Source: Salvator merianae
Taxonomy: Eukaryota > Chordata > Lepidosauria > Squamata > Teiidae
Direction of reading: 5' to 3'
DNA: 64,000 bases
Assembly (NCBI GenBank): GCA_003586115.2
Contig: QVOM02000042.1
Span: 38,488,898 to 38,552,897, forward strand
The notes beneath the pieces are model-generated. The model made no database searches. It had not been told where the DNA came from and saw only the letters and a program-made list of their open reading frames with translations. Positions 34,486-47,502 of this stretch are shown piece by piece. Position numbers and translations under genes: made by a program. How positions within the stretch are numbered: the first letter of the stretch is position 1; every line of letters starts with the position of its first letter.

Positions 34486-35129
34486 TGTTATAACAAGCAA
34501 GTTATAATGTGGTCAAGCTGCCAGAGCATTTCAGGGTATCCCTTTATCTATTTGGAGCCCTTTATAGGTTTGAGGGTAAAGATCTGACATGGTGTTCTTA
34601 TTTCCTCAAACTCACAAAAGGATCCACACAAGTTTATCAGCCAGACTCCTTCAGGAAGAAAATACAGGATAATGTTACTTAACTCAACATTACACAGAAA
34701 GCACTCTAAATTATAAGCATCAGACTTCTACAAGCCTGCCCCCCATTGTCCAACCGACGTGACTCAGCGCTGTAATTGGCCCATTTCCTTTACACCTCCA
34801 CATATCCCAAATTCATACATCAAAGGGTCCTGCAACCCACAGTTCCAAGCCCTGACCGTTATATTAGCCACCTGTTACCTTTGATTAACACACACTACCT
34901 GACCTCTTCTTGATCGCAAGGTCACAAACTGCTCGTTAATGAGCTGCACTGTGCAAAGCCAGCAATCTATTTTTCTGTATAGACCAGACAGCCCAGGCTG
35001 GCAGTCTGTGAACTTCTTATCTTGGCCAATCAAGCCTCCACTCCCAGAAGCCTCTGGGACATACATCAACTGCAGCCAAACACAAGAAGAGTCTTAGATC
35101 CTCCTATACATGTGGAGCCCCCTATTACA
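34486..35129 (-). repeat. Candidate solo LTR, minus strand
   Basis: On the minus strand the segment starts tgtaataggggg and ends cttgttataaca, giving TG...CA ends with a short inverted match. Inside are a CCAAT-like motif (gattggcc) and AT-rich promoter-like words. Length 644 bp is usual for a retroviral LTR. I see no target duplication, no primer site and no partner LTR in the window, so the call rests on texture and ends alone. Confidence 0.35.
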
Positions 35130-35713
35130 ATTGAGAACCCTTTTAAATGAAAGTAGAAGAAAGTGTCTCATTACCTCCTACATGAACTTACTATGAGCTT
35201 CGAAAGAGCTAGAAAGCCCAAAAGATTCTTTGGGAAATGCAGTCCCTGGTCCCCAGTCACCACAGGACTTTTCAGTAGAACATATTTCAAAAATGCCATG
35301 ATTGTAGATGGTATATTAGTGTCTCAGGCCAACAAAATGTATTCTGAATTATATTACGTGGCTTTATCTGTTTTCAGAGAATGGTGTAATGTGAAAATTT
35401 GCCTACTTTAACACTCTGCATTTGTGCCCTTTTCATCGAAAAGAAGCATTGTTTTTGCACAATTATCCTTCTATAGAAAGATTAATTAAGCAGATATATT
35501 CAGGATAATTTTTTTCCCCATCTATTCAGGTAGGGACTGTCTAGAGCTCCCTTGAGATGATAGTAGCTGCAAGGCTAGTGTGGGTGCTCAAACTGAATAC
35601 TTGATTAGATTAATGCAAGTTGTCTAAATATCCAGAACATGTTGTCCAAGTTCCTTGTTTACCCCACTTCTGTTCCTGCTTGGCCCAAGGAGAGGATTTT
35701 GGATAAAGAATAG
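35130..35713. other. Unassigned non-coding stretch
   Basis: No gene or repeat is recognised between the candidate LTR and the next TIR element. Confidence 0.4.
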
Positions 35714-36130
35714 GGGCCTGTTCACACTTTGCACTAGCAAGTGTCGGGGTGCTCACTGGGAAAGTGCTTCCACACTTTGCAGAGACCCTCGTGACCTGGA
35801 GCAGCATATTGCTGCTCCCTATATTGAATATCTATGGAGCACAAATTAGTGCTCTACAGCTTTACTGGGAAGTGATAGCTCCCGGTAAAGCACATTAACA
35901 TTTGTAATGCATGGCTGCGCTGTGCATTGTAGCTGCATCTGAACAGTCATGCAATCGCTTGATCATGCCAGCATACTGCGTGGTGCTGCCAGTCGCCAGT
36001 TGTGGTTCTGATCGAATCAGGATACCAGCATTCACACGGAAAATGCTGGTATCCTACTGATGGTCATGACTGTGGCATCTAATTGAGCTTGCTTGACATC
36101 TCACGAGACAGAGCCCTCAGGGAAAAGCAA
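35714..36130. mobile_element. TIR element, GGGCCTGTTCACAC group, right end unclear
   Basis: It starts gggcctgttcacactttgca and follows the copy at 28353 through agtgcttccacactttgca, ggagcagcat, gtggagcacaaattagtg and agctcccggtaaagcac. The outer right end was not found. Confidence 0.55.
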
Positions 36131-36555
36131 GATCGATCAATGTACCTATATCCAGAACACTATACCTTGCTTCTCCAGTACTGAGAGGTGAGAAGTGCCA
36201 GAATGCTGGTACTTCTGCTCACCACTTAAGCCTGTAGCTCTGTGCATTGCAATCTTTCCACTAACTTGTGTATGTGTGTTGACTGCTTGCACTTTGATAC
36301 ATTTGTGGATCACTGAGAAGATCATCCCTGAGCGAGAGAAGACCCCCAGAAAGGTATATTTCCCATGCTTCCAAAGTTAGTTGCCTCTCCTCCACTTATG
36401 TTTTACTATCCTCCTCCCCAATTTCAAGCTACTTTTCTTTTCTCCCAAGCTTAGATGTAAAAACTCTTCATAGTTATGCTCTTCTTTTTAGTGAAAAGAG
36501 ACACTGTGGCTTGGTGTGGTCACCCCAAGTCATTTTGGTGGAACATTTAACAGTA

Positions 36556-37060
36556 TGGGGGGACTGTTAGAATTTGAACTAGGGGAATCATGCAGTAGTC
36601 TTCTCAGATGGAAAAATGCTTAGAACATAGTCTTATCTTTTGCTGAGTTCTGCCTGCCTGTGCCTTGCAACCAAAATCTGATGTACCAGAAAAAAATCCC
36701 ATGCAGCATGCCTTGCTCTTTTTCCCCACTTCCTTAAACATTTAATTGAGAGGCAGTGGAAACCTTTGCCTTATTTTAAACTGGAGTTAGAGCCAATTCT
36801 TGGTTTCTGGCTAGCCTTGTACCCTCACCAGAGACACAGTAATTATTTCCCTTTGATACATGTTAAACTACACTAAGAGACTCCTCACCAGTAGTTACGA
36901 GTTGAGCTGCTGCCTACCATTTTTACTAATTTGCCCCAAGTTGAAGTGCTTCATTGTTGCACTTGCATTGTAATAAAGCTACTTCTTGTGTGCCTTTTAC
37001 ATTTCAATAAAGAAACTTTGTATTAAGATCAACCAAATATTTCTGTTCTCTTGGGACAGG
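36556..37060 (+). repeat. Candidate 3' LTR with polypurine tract
   Basis: A purine tract tatggggggac (36554-36564) is followed at 36565 by tgttagaatttg, the arrangement seen at the 3' end of LTR elements. Further on are two polyadenylation signals, aataaa at 36972-36977 and 37006-37011. About 500 bp is a plausible LTR length, but the right end (near cacacca, about 37070) and any target duplication are not defined. Sequence upstream of the tract shows no recognisable integrase. It could be the remains of a Ty3/gypsy copy. Confidence 0.45.
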
Positions 37061-37089
37061 CTCCACACCATTATCAGTTAAACCAAACT

Positions 37090-38086
37090 CATAGTCCTGA
37101 GGATCCTACACACATGTGGGAATGGTGCGAAACACACGTTTAAAGGCAGTTTCTATAAAGCAGCAGCTCACAGTGATCATACTGCTACCTTTCCAGGTGC
37201 AGTTGCAGATGGAAGCACCATTTTTGCACAGTGCAATTTCACATCCTGAACAGGGACATCTCTGTTCATTGCTGAGAAGATGTCTCCTCACCTGAAAATG
37301 GAGATGGAGATGTCTTTGATCATGGGCACTTCCCACACACACCCAGAAAGCAGAACCTTGGCCAGGAAGTTGAGACTTGGCCCTTCTTCTGAATAACCAA
37401 GCATGGGATCACATTTTAAATGGCCTTAGGAAATCCAAAGGCAAATGCCATGTTGCACACTGCTGTGAGCTGTGGAGAGCACTTCTGGACAATGAGGCCA
37501 GGAATGGAGCAAGGTGTTGTAGAATGTACTGGTATCCATTAGAGCTGAGGAATAAAAGTTCTCTGGCCTCCAAAGGCTGAGGACTTTTCTCTACAACCTT
37601 GGAAAAAGCTCAGGAAATGGGCCATCTTCCAGAACCTGGCAGACTCAACAATGGAGATGAGCCACTCCTGTAGCCATTGTCTGTCCACATAACAGTGGCA
37701 GGATCTGGACTCAGACCAGCAACACAAAGGAGACCAGTGGTTTCCTGCTAAAGTTAAGGTTTTCATTCCCAGGAATGGCCCAAATGTGTGTGGCCAACAC
37801 ATTCTCCAAGACGCTGTTCCACATGGGGAACGTGCTGACATTCAGGTCCTGTGATTTGTGAACACATACTGCATAGTCCAAATAGACTAAGCAGATATTG
37901 TTTCTCAGCCTTATCTGAGTATAATATACAATTCATATGCTAGCTTACTTTACAGGTTGCAAATCCAAATAATGTGAAGCAGAAGAAAATGTATTTGTTG
38001 TTTCTCTCTCTCCATATCTGAATGTCTCTGTGCATTTTTTTTTAATTCCTCTATTTGTTTAAGAATCCATGCAACCATTATTGTGC

Positions 38087-38089
<3 letters not shown>
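37090..38089. other. Possible decayed DNA transposon, otherwise unassigned
   Basis: cacatgtgggaatggtgcg near 37110 and cacatggggaacgtgctgac near 37820 share a short edge motif, but their orientation and ends do not form a convincing TIR pair. No gene is seen. Confidence 0.25.

Positions 38090-38129
<40 letters not shown>
38090..38129 (+). repeat. (GT)n microsatellite
   Basis: About twenty gt units without interruption. Confidence 0.95.
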
Positions 38130-38130
<1 letters not shown>

Positions 38131-39311
38131 TTCTCTATCTGTAGCTAGGACTGCATGCAGTATTATCAGGAATTGTTAACAAATTCTGATGAAAATGAGT
38201 TTCAAAGGACTACGACACTGGTGGCTACAAAGGGATCATTAATTCAAGGAAGCTTTAAGCTATTTTAAATTGAGACTATTGCTAGGTCAATAAATAAATG
38301 TATAGAGTCCTATGTCAGGATTTAAAATATAATCCTGCCAGAATGTGCCCTTTGCTTGGCAAATTTTCATCAGTTAGGTGCAGGAGACGTCACTGAATGC
38401 AAAATAATTTTCCTGCCCCAAACCCAAAGCTTGTAATGTGTGCACTTCAAGGCAAGTTGCTGCTTCTTTCTCTTTAGTGTTGGAACACGGAAGCATCCAC
38501 TATTAAGAAGAGCAGGAAATCCTGTAGTTTACAGTGACAACTTGGAACTATAGTGAATTTCTATGTAGGGCTTCCAGCTTTTCCCAGAAAAGTATCTGGC
38601 TAGACCTGGCGTTTTCAGTTACAAAAATCAGACAGTGATGCTTTTTCACATTGTCATCTCATCACCCTACTGTTGTTCACAGGTATAGATATAGGTGTAA
38701 TTAATGCACAACTACAGTGGCTGACTGGAAAGGTGGCAATTTTGTATTTTTCTGAACATGTCTCCACAGCACTGGCCTCACTGTGGATTGAACTTCCTTC
38801 AGGCTCCACCTGGCTTCATGCAAAGGGGGTTTGATGGCTACACTGGCATCCCTGGGCCTGCCTTTTGAATTCTTTGTGCCTGTGCTAAGAGGGTCTCCTT
38901 ATCTCCTGGCAAAGGCACAGGAGGCTGGCAGGGAAGTGTGGTGCATTTGATCATGGCCAGGGCCTGGCTCAGTGCATGAGAATCAGTTTCAGAACTGCTT
39001 TCTGCACACTGAAGTTTTCACAACTTGGAGAGGGACTGAAGTCCTTCCATGTGACATCATGCTGTGAAGATGAGGTGACTTCAATGTGCCTCCAAGACAG
39101 TTTGAAAGCCGAGTAGAGATTTGGCCATTGAGGATCTTTGCCTCCTTATATATGAAAGAAGAACTTCTCAGCCTATTAGGCAACATTTGTATGGTCCTGT
39201 AGAACCATGCCAGTCCACAAGCTAATAAGCACCACAGGAGGGCACAGATTTGCACCCCACACCTGACCCACTCATCCAGACATCACTTATTCCACTACAG
39301 TTGGATATTCT
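38130..39311. other. Unassigned non-coding region
   Basis: No gene, repeat family or RNA gene is recognised. Confidence 0.4.
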
Positions 39312-39772
39312 GGGCCTGTTTGTACTTTAATGCTAGTGAGCATAGAGGTGCTCACTAGCACAGTGTGTCTGCATTTTGCCAAGACCCTAGTAATTGGGAG
39401 CATCTGCAGATGCTCCCAATCACTACTAGCTGTGGACCAAAAAAATGTTGTCCACTGCTGTGCCAGAAACAGCTGGACTGTTCCCAGTATGTAGCATTGC
39501 ACTTACTTCCCGATGTGAACGCTGCAGGCCATGGTGCAGTGTGGCTGCAGTTGTGCAGTCACACAGTGTGACCCCGGTCATCATGGCAGTGGCTGGACAT
39601 TTCCACAGCTGCTGTCATTGTGGGGCAGCTAGTATCTACACAGCAAGTGCTGGAAGCCCATTTCCAGTCTATTCCAGTCCTCACAGTGTGGATGACCACT
39701 GAACCATGGGGAATGTTCCACCTTTGAATAGTTTGATTTGAGCATTCCAAGGTGGAAAGTGTGAGAGAGAGC
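39312..39772. mobile_element. TIR element, GGGCCTGTTCACAC group
   Basis: It starts gggcctgtttgtactttaat and ends ggtggaaagtgtgagagagagc. ttct occurs on both sides, a possible target duplication. Internal gctcactagcacagtgtgtctgca and gagcatctgcagatgctccc match the copy at 45137. Confidence 0.55.
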
Positions 39773-40249
39773 TTCTCTATCTTCCTTCAGCATTCCCTTC
39801 TGCAGGCCAGATCCCCTTACATCTCTCTATCTGCCCTCCTAGGGCTTCAATTTCAGCCCCATCATCTTCTTTGTCGCCTTCCTCTGTGTTTGCCTGTTTG
39901 CTTTTTAAAGTGATTAACTGAGAATGCGATGCAATATGCAAGTTGGGTTCAAGCAATGCCATTTAAGAGATGGAATATTACTTCCAATTATTTCAAGACT
40001 ACATGTCTACTGAGGCAGCCAAGAATTGCCTTTCCTTTTTGAATTCTTTAAATAAAGACATCACAGTTCCTCATAAGAGTGTCCTCTGAAGCAAAAAAGC
40101 TAGATGAGAAAGCTCATCTTTTTCACTACCTTCTCTCAGAAATATCATCTTTCTGCTTTCCTCTCTCCAGTCTAGAGGAAGAAAATCTGCACTCACATGC
40201 ATTAAAAAAGCAGTTCACAAGCAGCCCAGAGATAACTGTGTAGCAAAAC

Positions 40250-40469
40250 TGCCTTTCTAGTGTTCCCGTCCCACTCTGATCCACAGTAAAGACCAGAAAA
40301 GACACATTTAGTGCTTTTTCTGGCCTTTAATATGGATTAGAGGCAGGTTGGGAACACTAGCATGTGGCAGCTGTACCCCCATGTCTCTGAGGGCTAAGAA
40401 CAAAGATTTGGACTAACGTGCAGATCTATGTGGCCTTAATCTGCATTAAGAGTCCGTTCAGAAAGGGCC
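40250..40469. mobile_element. TIR element fragment, GGCCCTTTCTGCAC group
   Basis: The right end ccgttcagaaagggcc is a diverged GGCCCTTTCTGCAC terminus. The left part has agtgttcccgtcccactctg facing gggaacactagcatg, so the segment can partly fold back. Confidence 0.45.
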
Positions 40470-42937
40470 ATAGTTTATTTTAAATGGACTCCTATTTATT
40501 CAATTTCCTATATCTTATAAAAATGCTTTCCAAGAAAAATGATCACAGGGCTGGGACTTTTCCCCTTGACATTCTGATATATCCCCTTGATATTCTAAAT
40601 TGGAGAAATAATTATTTTTTTACTTTAATAAGTAAGGGATTAAAACTTGCATTTTATTCTGGGTCCTCATTCTGTATGGTCTGATAGCAGCCACACAGCA
40701 AAATAATTATTAAGCAAAAAAAGTTTGGAATTCTTTGGAAAAGTTTGCCTAGGCCCAAACTGCAAACATATTTATATGTATGTATTAGCCCCTCTGTCAA
40801 GAACTGTGAAAAGGATAAACACTTCATAAAAACCTCCTGCCACAGAACCAAACATATTGAAATGACTTTTATGGAGATATTGAAAGGAAAAGAGGGGGAA
40901 AGCAAAGAACAACAAAAAAGAATACATAAGGCTTGTTTTTCCAGAGGGTTCAATTATTTAGAATGCTGGTAGCAAACTTTGATTGATAAATCTAACCTTT
41001 CCTTCCCCAGCCATAGTTTGATCACACAGTGATGAGAATGAGTTAGAGAATGGAAGAATAATATTTGGATTTCAACACAATAATGAAAATGCAGAGACTG
41101 CCTTTGACTTTTACAAGGTGAGAAATGATTTCACATTTTCATGGTATGGGAGCAGAAACTCCATATTAAAACCAGCAAGCCTGGATTTTTGTCTGATGTA
41201 CTTCTACTACTTCCCTAACTTACAGGATTACATGATCATTTCAGACATAATTTCCATGGCATGTCCAAATGCAATCCTAGCATGCATTCTTTCTTATTGC
41301 ATTAATGAATTAAGGCACAAGGCCTAAAAATGTAGACTGTATGCATGAAATAAAGAAATAAAGAATGAAAGAAGCACAGGTGTGCCATTGTAATGTTTCG
41401 CTTATAATTCACATCTCTCTGTTTTTATTATTTTACTGTATTTGCATTTGGCTAATGCACTGACTAGGAATTATGTATGTGAGACAAAAAAACCCAAACA
41501 TTTGAAATACCATCCATAATGTGAGTGTTTGGAAATAAGTTTTTTTTCCCCCCTTCTTTTAAGGATTGCGGTATTTGTTACAGTTAATGGTTATTTTCTG
41601 TTTAGCATCACATATTTGTATCTCATGCCAATCTTCCCTTTATGGCTATTACTATCCACATAGTATTTCTCTATGTCACTTTCTGTTCAAAGATGCTAAA
41701 GCCAGGTGCTTAAGCCAGGATAATGAAATTCCCTTTAAGCTCCCTGTTATTAATGAAACCCAGAGATTTTGATCTTGGAATGCCTAGAATTACCTAAGAT
41801 GATAATACAGAATATTATATATTCAGGCACACACAGGAGTTGGACATTCAGATGTCTCTTTTTTTTTCCCCATCATGCATCCATTGCACTTAGGGTTTTA
41901 TCAGCAGTTCTTATTGTTTTGGGACTGGTATAAGCGATCAAACCCATCAAGTAACAAAGGAAACAAAGGTGTTTGGTTTTTTTGGTTTTTTTTAGAAAAA
42001 ATAATAACCTGAGAAGTATAAAATAAATCCTACAGACTGGTGTGTGGAGGCAGTAATGTATCACACAGAACTTACATGATGTATTAGCTTCTCCCAGAGA
42101 TTGTTGTATGGCTCTCTGGAAATGGTGTGAAGCTAGCAGTTTACCATAGGGGGCTTATGCTATATCCTAACGTTTCCCAGTATTTATTGGAGGTGCAAAT
42201 TTCTGGCCCTATTTGCACTTCATGTTTTTTTGTCTAAACCTTACAAAAGCTGTGTGCAGGATTTTAAATTGTTATCATGTATGGAAATGGTGCACAGTGT
42301 TTACAGTGTATTGGATACAAGTTGCGCTGTTCATGCAAATTGCCTGCTTAAAAAGGTTCACACTTCCACTAAGCATGCTTTAGCTCTCTCAGCTGCACAA
42401 CCTCCCCATCACTAAACTTTAATATAATTAGGGGATTGCATGATTGAGGTGAAACAAACAGTGAGATTGCCTATCACAATCCCTTAAGGAAAGTGTAAAA
42501 TGGCCTTCTGTCCAATGGCAGTTGCATAGGACAACTATAAAAAGATTGGGTTGGCTGAAAACTCTGCACAAAGAAAAACATTAATAAGACCACTTTGTCC
42601 TGGTACCAATTTTCTTGGACCTTTAACCTTGGGAAGTCCTGCTTGATGGAACTAATTGAGGTCTGCAGGTAGCTGATCAATTACCTTCCAAAGTGGATGA
42701 TGCATTTAGGGACTCTGGATCAGTAGGACTTTCTTCCCTACTCAGGATCCAGAATAACAATGGAAACATAGGAGTTCAGCACTGATAGGAGAGGTAACTG
42801 TCCCCTTCGTATCTTCTTTATTTTTTCAGGGCGTGGGTGGGTTTAGCTTTATCTTTTAGACTACAAAGGGTGAAACCTATGTTCTATTTCTTTTTAAAAT
42901 TAATTTTGGTTGCTGATGGAGCAGTCCTTCATCAGAG
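40470..42937. other. Unassigned non-coding region
   Basis: No gene is recognised; it is AT-rich with short T and A runs (41538, 41858, 41968). A 99-codon minus-strand frame at 40654-40953 has no recognisable pattern. Confidence 0.4.
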
Positions 42938-43130
42938 GCTGCATCTACACCCACAGTAAAAAAGTGGTATGAAAGTGGCTTGAAGATGATGCCATCTGCA
43001 TATCAACTCTTTCATCCACTTTAAAGGTCTTTAATGTGGATTAGAAATAGGATGGAAATATTAATGTCTGCATGCTCCCACCTATAAGCCACTTTGTTAT
43101 GCATGTGTGGATGCAACTACAATCTTCTCT
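42938..43130. mobile_element. Short TIR element with GCTGCATCTACAC-type ends
   Basis: gctgcatctacacccacag with agtggc on the left faces gccact and gcatgtgtggatgcaac on the right. About 190 bp, non-coding. It belongs to a different end group from the GGGCC elements. Confidence 0.5.
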
Positions 43131-45136
43131 GGTATGAGGGTGGGCTACATTAATTGAGGTGTGAAAAACCCTAACTGTTCCTCAGCAGTTATTAGCTGCT
43201 GCCCTTCTTCTGACTTTTTCACACATGGGGAACATTCAAATGGTCCTCTGGGCTCCCAGAAATGGCACACTGAAGTAATCCCTCCAGCCTGCAACCTTGG
43301 AGGCCAGGGAATTTTCATTCCCAGCTTCTGGAATTAGGCTGATCACAGCTGCAGTAGAGTGGACAGTACCTGGTTTGCACCATCATCTACTGCTCAAGTG
43401 ATCCTAGCCAAGATTGGCCTCTGCATCTTGTGCCAAGACATGCAGGGCAGAAGCTGTCAGAGAATCTTCTCTTTGACCATCCCATCCTATACCATTTGTA
43501 CGTGTAAACCCTAGGACACTAGAAATTTAAAAATCCTAAAAAGAGACCTGCTAACCTAGAGTTCTAAACTACCTAGACTTGAAATGGGCTAGGTCCATAG
43601 ATCTGAAACTTTTCACAAAATTTAATTTTCACATTTTGCAAAATTCAATGACATTTTAACATCCTTTGAACTTCAGGATTACCACTGCAGAATGGGCCTG
43701 AGCCCAAAATTCAAAAATTCTCAAAATTAAAACTGGCATATTGTGTATAATTTGATCAAATTCATACACCTATTAATTTTGTGGGTCATTTCTCATTTAG
43801 TTCTCTAGTGGTCAACCAAATGCCTGTGGAAAACTTGTAGTCATTGCTGTTCCTCAATGACTGATATTAAAAAGCATGCTATACTGGTTCCAATCATTTT
43901 ATTATTACTCTTTAACTGTATTAAGGTATTGTATTGAGGAACTGTTCCCAAGAGACATTTTCACCAGCCTGCATTGACTGCTCATAAACCCTTAGTGTGT
44001 TAGTAAATGAAGGAAAGCAAAATGAGGGTGATTAGTTCCTTTATGATGGTACTAACCTTGTAGGCCTGCTTTATTTCCAAATCTTTAGGGCCACATAATG
44101 CAAACCTTTTGTACCTACTGCTGATTTTACATTTCCCTATTAGCAAGCTTAAAGCTGTGCATAAAGCAGAAATATATTGCCCTCTAATTTGTATAGCTGT
44201 TTAGCAATTAATATTGGAGCTGATGAGATACAGCCAAAATTTTGGGTTTACTGCTGTGAAATGAATTTATTACAACAAAATATTAATTCTGTGTACCTCA
44301 AGAGATTTGCTGCTGATACATTTTAATAGGGCAGTCAAGCTAAATTTCATTAAAAGGGGACTAATGAGGGTCACCAACTTTGATGGCTTGAAAAAGTGAT
44401 TACACAAATTATGAGGGTTAATGGTCTCAGTGGCTACGAGTCAGGATGACAATATTACCTCAGTTGTAGGGTTGCTATGAATTATGAGCTGCTCAGCTCA
44501 TGTAATACATGGAGAGTCTCAAAACCCTTTTTTGCCAACATTTTATCATCCAGATGTTTTGGACTACGTATTGCATCAGAAAGCATAGTCAATAGACAGC
44601 GTGGAGAAATTGGAAATAAGTGTTAAATGTTTCCAGTTGGTTGAAGCTGTCAAAGCTTGTCACTCCATTTTGTACCCATGAAATTTCCCAATCATCTTCA
44701 AAGTCTCTTTTTCCACTCTGCAGGAAAGATGCTTCTGACTGCAATTGGCATCTCTCCAGCACCTTCACAGAAGTGCTGTATGCCCAGAAGCACCACAGGT
44801 GTGCAGGCACTATGCCCATCAGGCTTCCACTGGGTGCTTTCCACCACCTATGTGGATGCCACCTTAGAATTCTGAACAATCAGAGTTCTAAATGATATAG
44901 GAAGCTTCTCAAGATGGGAATGGATGGGTGGTTTAGGTCCCTTACCCAGCTGAACGTGTGTCTGTGTCTGTGTGTGCACACTAACTGATCCATCAGCATG
45001 GTTGATTCAGGGTATCAAATATTTATGATACTTCAAAGAAATGCAGTGAACTCATCAACTCATTTATGTTGACCTCAGTTGTATTTTAAGTCTCAAAAGA
45101 ATGAATGGATCTCACTAGTAATGTTTTCCAGTTTAT
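43131..45136. other. Unassigned region with a possible conserved non-coding element
   Basis: 44140-44420 is simple-repeat-free and rich in taatta and attaat words (caattaatattggagctgatg, aaatttcattaaaagg), a weak enhancer-like candidate. 44540-44580 (atccagatgttttggacta) is a phrase common in reptile repeats. Nothing codes. Confidence 0.3.
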
Positions 45137-45573
45137 GGGCCTGTTCACCCTTACATGCTACTGAGCATTTGCGCACTCACTAGCACAGTGTGTCTGCACT
45201 CTGTGGTGGCCTCAGAGTCTGGGAACATTTGCAGATGCTCCCAAACACTACTAGCTATGGACAGCTAAAACACTGTCCACAGTTTGGTCAGCAATGTTCG
45301 CACCTGCTTTCAGGTGTGAACACTGTGAAGTCGCAACATAGCGTGGTTGTGGATGTGTAGTCATGTGGCATGGTCCTGGTTGCCATGGTAATGGCCAGAA
45401 ATTTCCATGACCTAGATCAAGGCAAGTAGTCGTGCATTCACACTGCAAATGCTGGAAGTCCAGTGCAGGGCTATTGTAGCACTCAAAGTGCAAATGGATG
45501 CCGCACTGCTGTGTCTGTCCCAGTTTAGACTGGTACAATTCTACCATTCTAAGCTGTAAAGTGCTAAGAGCCC
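45137..45573. mobile_element. TIR element, GGGCCTGTTCACAC group
   Basis: It starts gggcctgttcacccttaca and ends aaagtgctaagagccc. It is closely parallel to the copy at 39312 (gcactcactagcacagtgtg, acatttgcagatgctccc) and carries internal parts of the copy at 33996 in opposite orientation. Confidence 0.6.
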
Positions 45574-45654
45574 TAAGTGGCTAGCTCAGAGCAAAGCTAG
45601 ATATTATAAATGGCACAGCTGTACCATTTAACCTATAAAACTGCAGACATATTT

Positions 45655-45803
45655 GTGCTACATCTTTTCAAGCCTCTATCAGCTTGATACATCAGCAATC
45701 AGAGGAGATGCGTAATTGATATACTGAGTCATACAGATGGTACATCAATTAAGCTTCTCTGACTGGTAATTATTAAGGTGATGCTGATTTGTGAAGATGC
45801 AGC
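45655..45803. mobile_element. Short imperfect hairpin element
   Basis: atcagc-aatcagagg-taattgatatac (45691-45724) pairs with gtacatcaatta-cttctctgact and gctgat (45740-45787). The outer edges tgctacatcttttcaa and ttgtgaagatgcagc also pair. The right arm carries about 18 extra bases. The ends resemble the element at 42938. Confidence 0.55.
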
Positions 45804-46814
45804 CTACATTCATTTAGGAGAGAAACATCAAGGCTTATAATTGAATCTCTTCTTTTTTATAATTCTGATTTAAGATTTTTGTCCAAGGGACAGTGATGGT
45901 TACATTAGAAATTGAAATTATTGATCACCATTTCTGTGAAACTACATGAGTAAGTCTAAAGTAGCCATATTTTATTTAAAACAAAAAAGAAGAACTGGGT
46001 GCTTTACAAGGATGTGATCACACAGGGTAAAAGGAGCAACCCTGGAGAGAATCTGGGGCTGAAGGGACAAATGCAAAATTTAAAAAAGCACTTTACTTCG
46101 TCCTAAGGTCTGTGTTTGTACATCCCTTTTGCAGATGTGAAATAATCACTCTAGGAGCAACATGGGAAATTCAGATTGAATGGGTATGACGCTGCTGAGC
46201 CAGTCCCAGCCTGCTTCACTTCTGGGATTGTGGAGGCCAATGGAAAGTGAGCAAGGAAAGCAATGGTGTCAGGTAAGAGGCTTCGTTTTTTTATTGTGAG
46301 ACACACTTATTTTTAGTATGTCTACAGATGGGACACTCTTTATAAAAGAACGTCCAAAAACTGCTCTGTATTATCACACTCTCACTTTGTTGAACCAGGC
46401 TTTGATCCATAACAGATCAAGCCATAATTCAGTATGATAAAAGGCATACAAACCCAGCACTCAAAATGGACAGTTGAATTCATGTAATGAAACTTGTGAT
46501 GGAGGTCTAGACAAGTTTCATTTTCTGCTTTTCCAGTTAAGTTTTTCACCTCTGAAAGATGCCTGGCAGCAGTGGTGATTTTCAGTGAAGAAACAAAATT
46601 TCAAATTAGTATAAACTTAGAAAACTTGATTGGAGCATAATAATACCTATAAAGTGAGTCAAGGCAAAAGCCCAGAGTTTGGGGACCCACTAGAGCATAG
46701 CTAGACAATGGGTACAAAATGCTAGTCCTTTATTGTTGCCCAACTGCTGCCACTGTGCAGGTTGCTGAAAGTTTACCTCCATAGGCTTCATACCACCATC
46801 CTGGATTCCTTAAA

Positions 46815-47190
46815 CATTTTATTTGATTTACGAATGTATGCTTATATCCCAGCTTATTGCTTTAGAGAATGCAGAGGCGCTTAACAAGATTAAAATATAC
46901 AAAATAATTAAACACATTATTAAAACCTGTGAAATAGCAAAAACATTGTTTCTTTTTAAAATATATATATATAATTACAAAGATCAGAGGGACTGTCCAC
47001 AGGGCAATGCCAAGATAAACAAAAGTGTCTTCAGCTGTCTTCTAAAGCCAGGCAAGGGTGGTGCATGCCATACATCAACTGGAAGCTAATTCCACAAAGT
47101 AGTGCCATGATGGAGAAAGTCAGCTGACAAGCACATACCCCACAACATTTTGGGTAAGTGGCATTGCCAGCAAGATCTCTCCAGAAGACC
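46815..47190 (-). mobile_element. Unnamed interspersed repeat fragment
   Basis: ttatatcccagcttattgct then gcgcttaacaag, an A/T-rich spacer, gtgtcttcagctgtcttc, ggtggtgcatgcc and ctaattccacaaagtagtgcc follow the order of a repeat I recognise from reptile genomes (tgtcttcagctgg ... gagttccacaa). I cannot give its name. The strand is inferred. Confidence 0.4.
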
Positions 47191-47502
47191 TCAAATTCCA
47201 GCATGGATGATATTTACTCTTATCCCTACAAACTAATGGATCTGAAGGTGGATATGCCTAGTTTTTATGCTCTTGTGATTCTTGTTCTAAAATAGAATAG
47301 CATTTTCCTTGATTCCAGAAGAAGCCTATTTCAGTGAGATCATCCAATCGTTTTTTATTTTTTTATTTTTTTTATTTATAGTTTTGGACTTTTTAGAGGC
47401 CTCTAAAAAGCCTGATATTTCTAAGTCAGAGTGAAATCCTCTGAACCTGTGAAGAACCTGGGCCCAAAACTGTCCAAATTACAGGGGGATAGTGAATGTG
47501 TT

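Noticed and set aside
37106..37841. Two Cys-rich minus-strand frames
   Set aside because: Spacing of Cys and His is irregular and no zinc-finger pattern holds; more likely repeat-derived.
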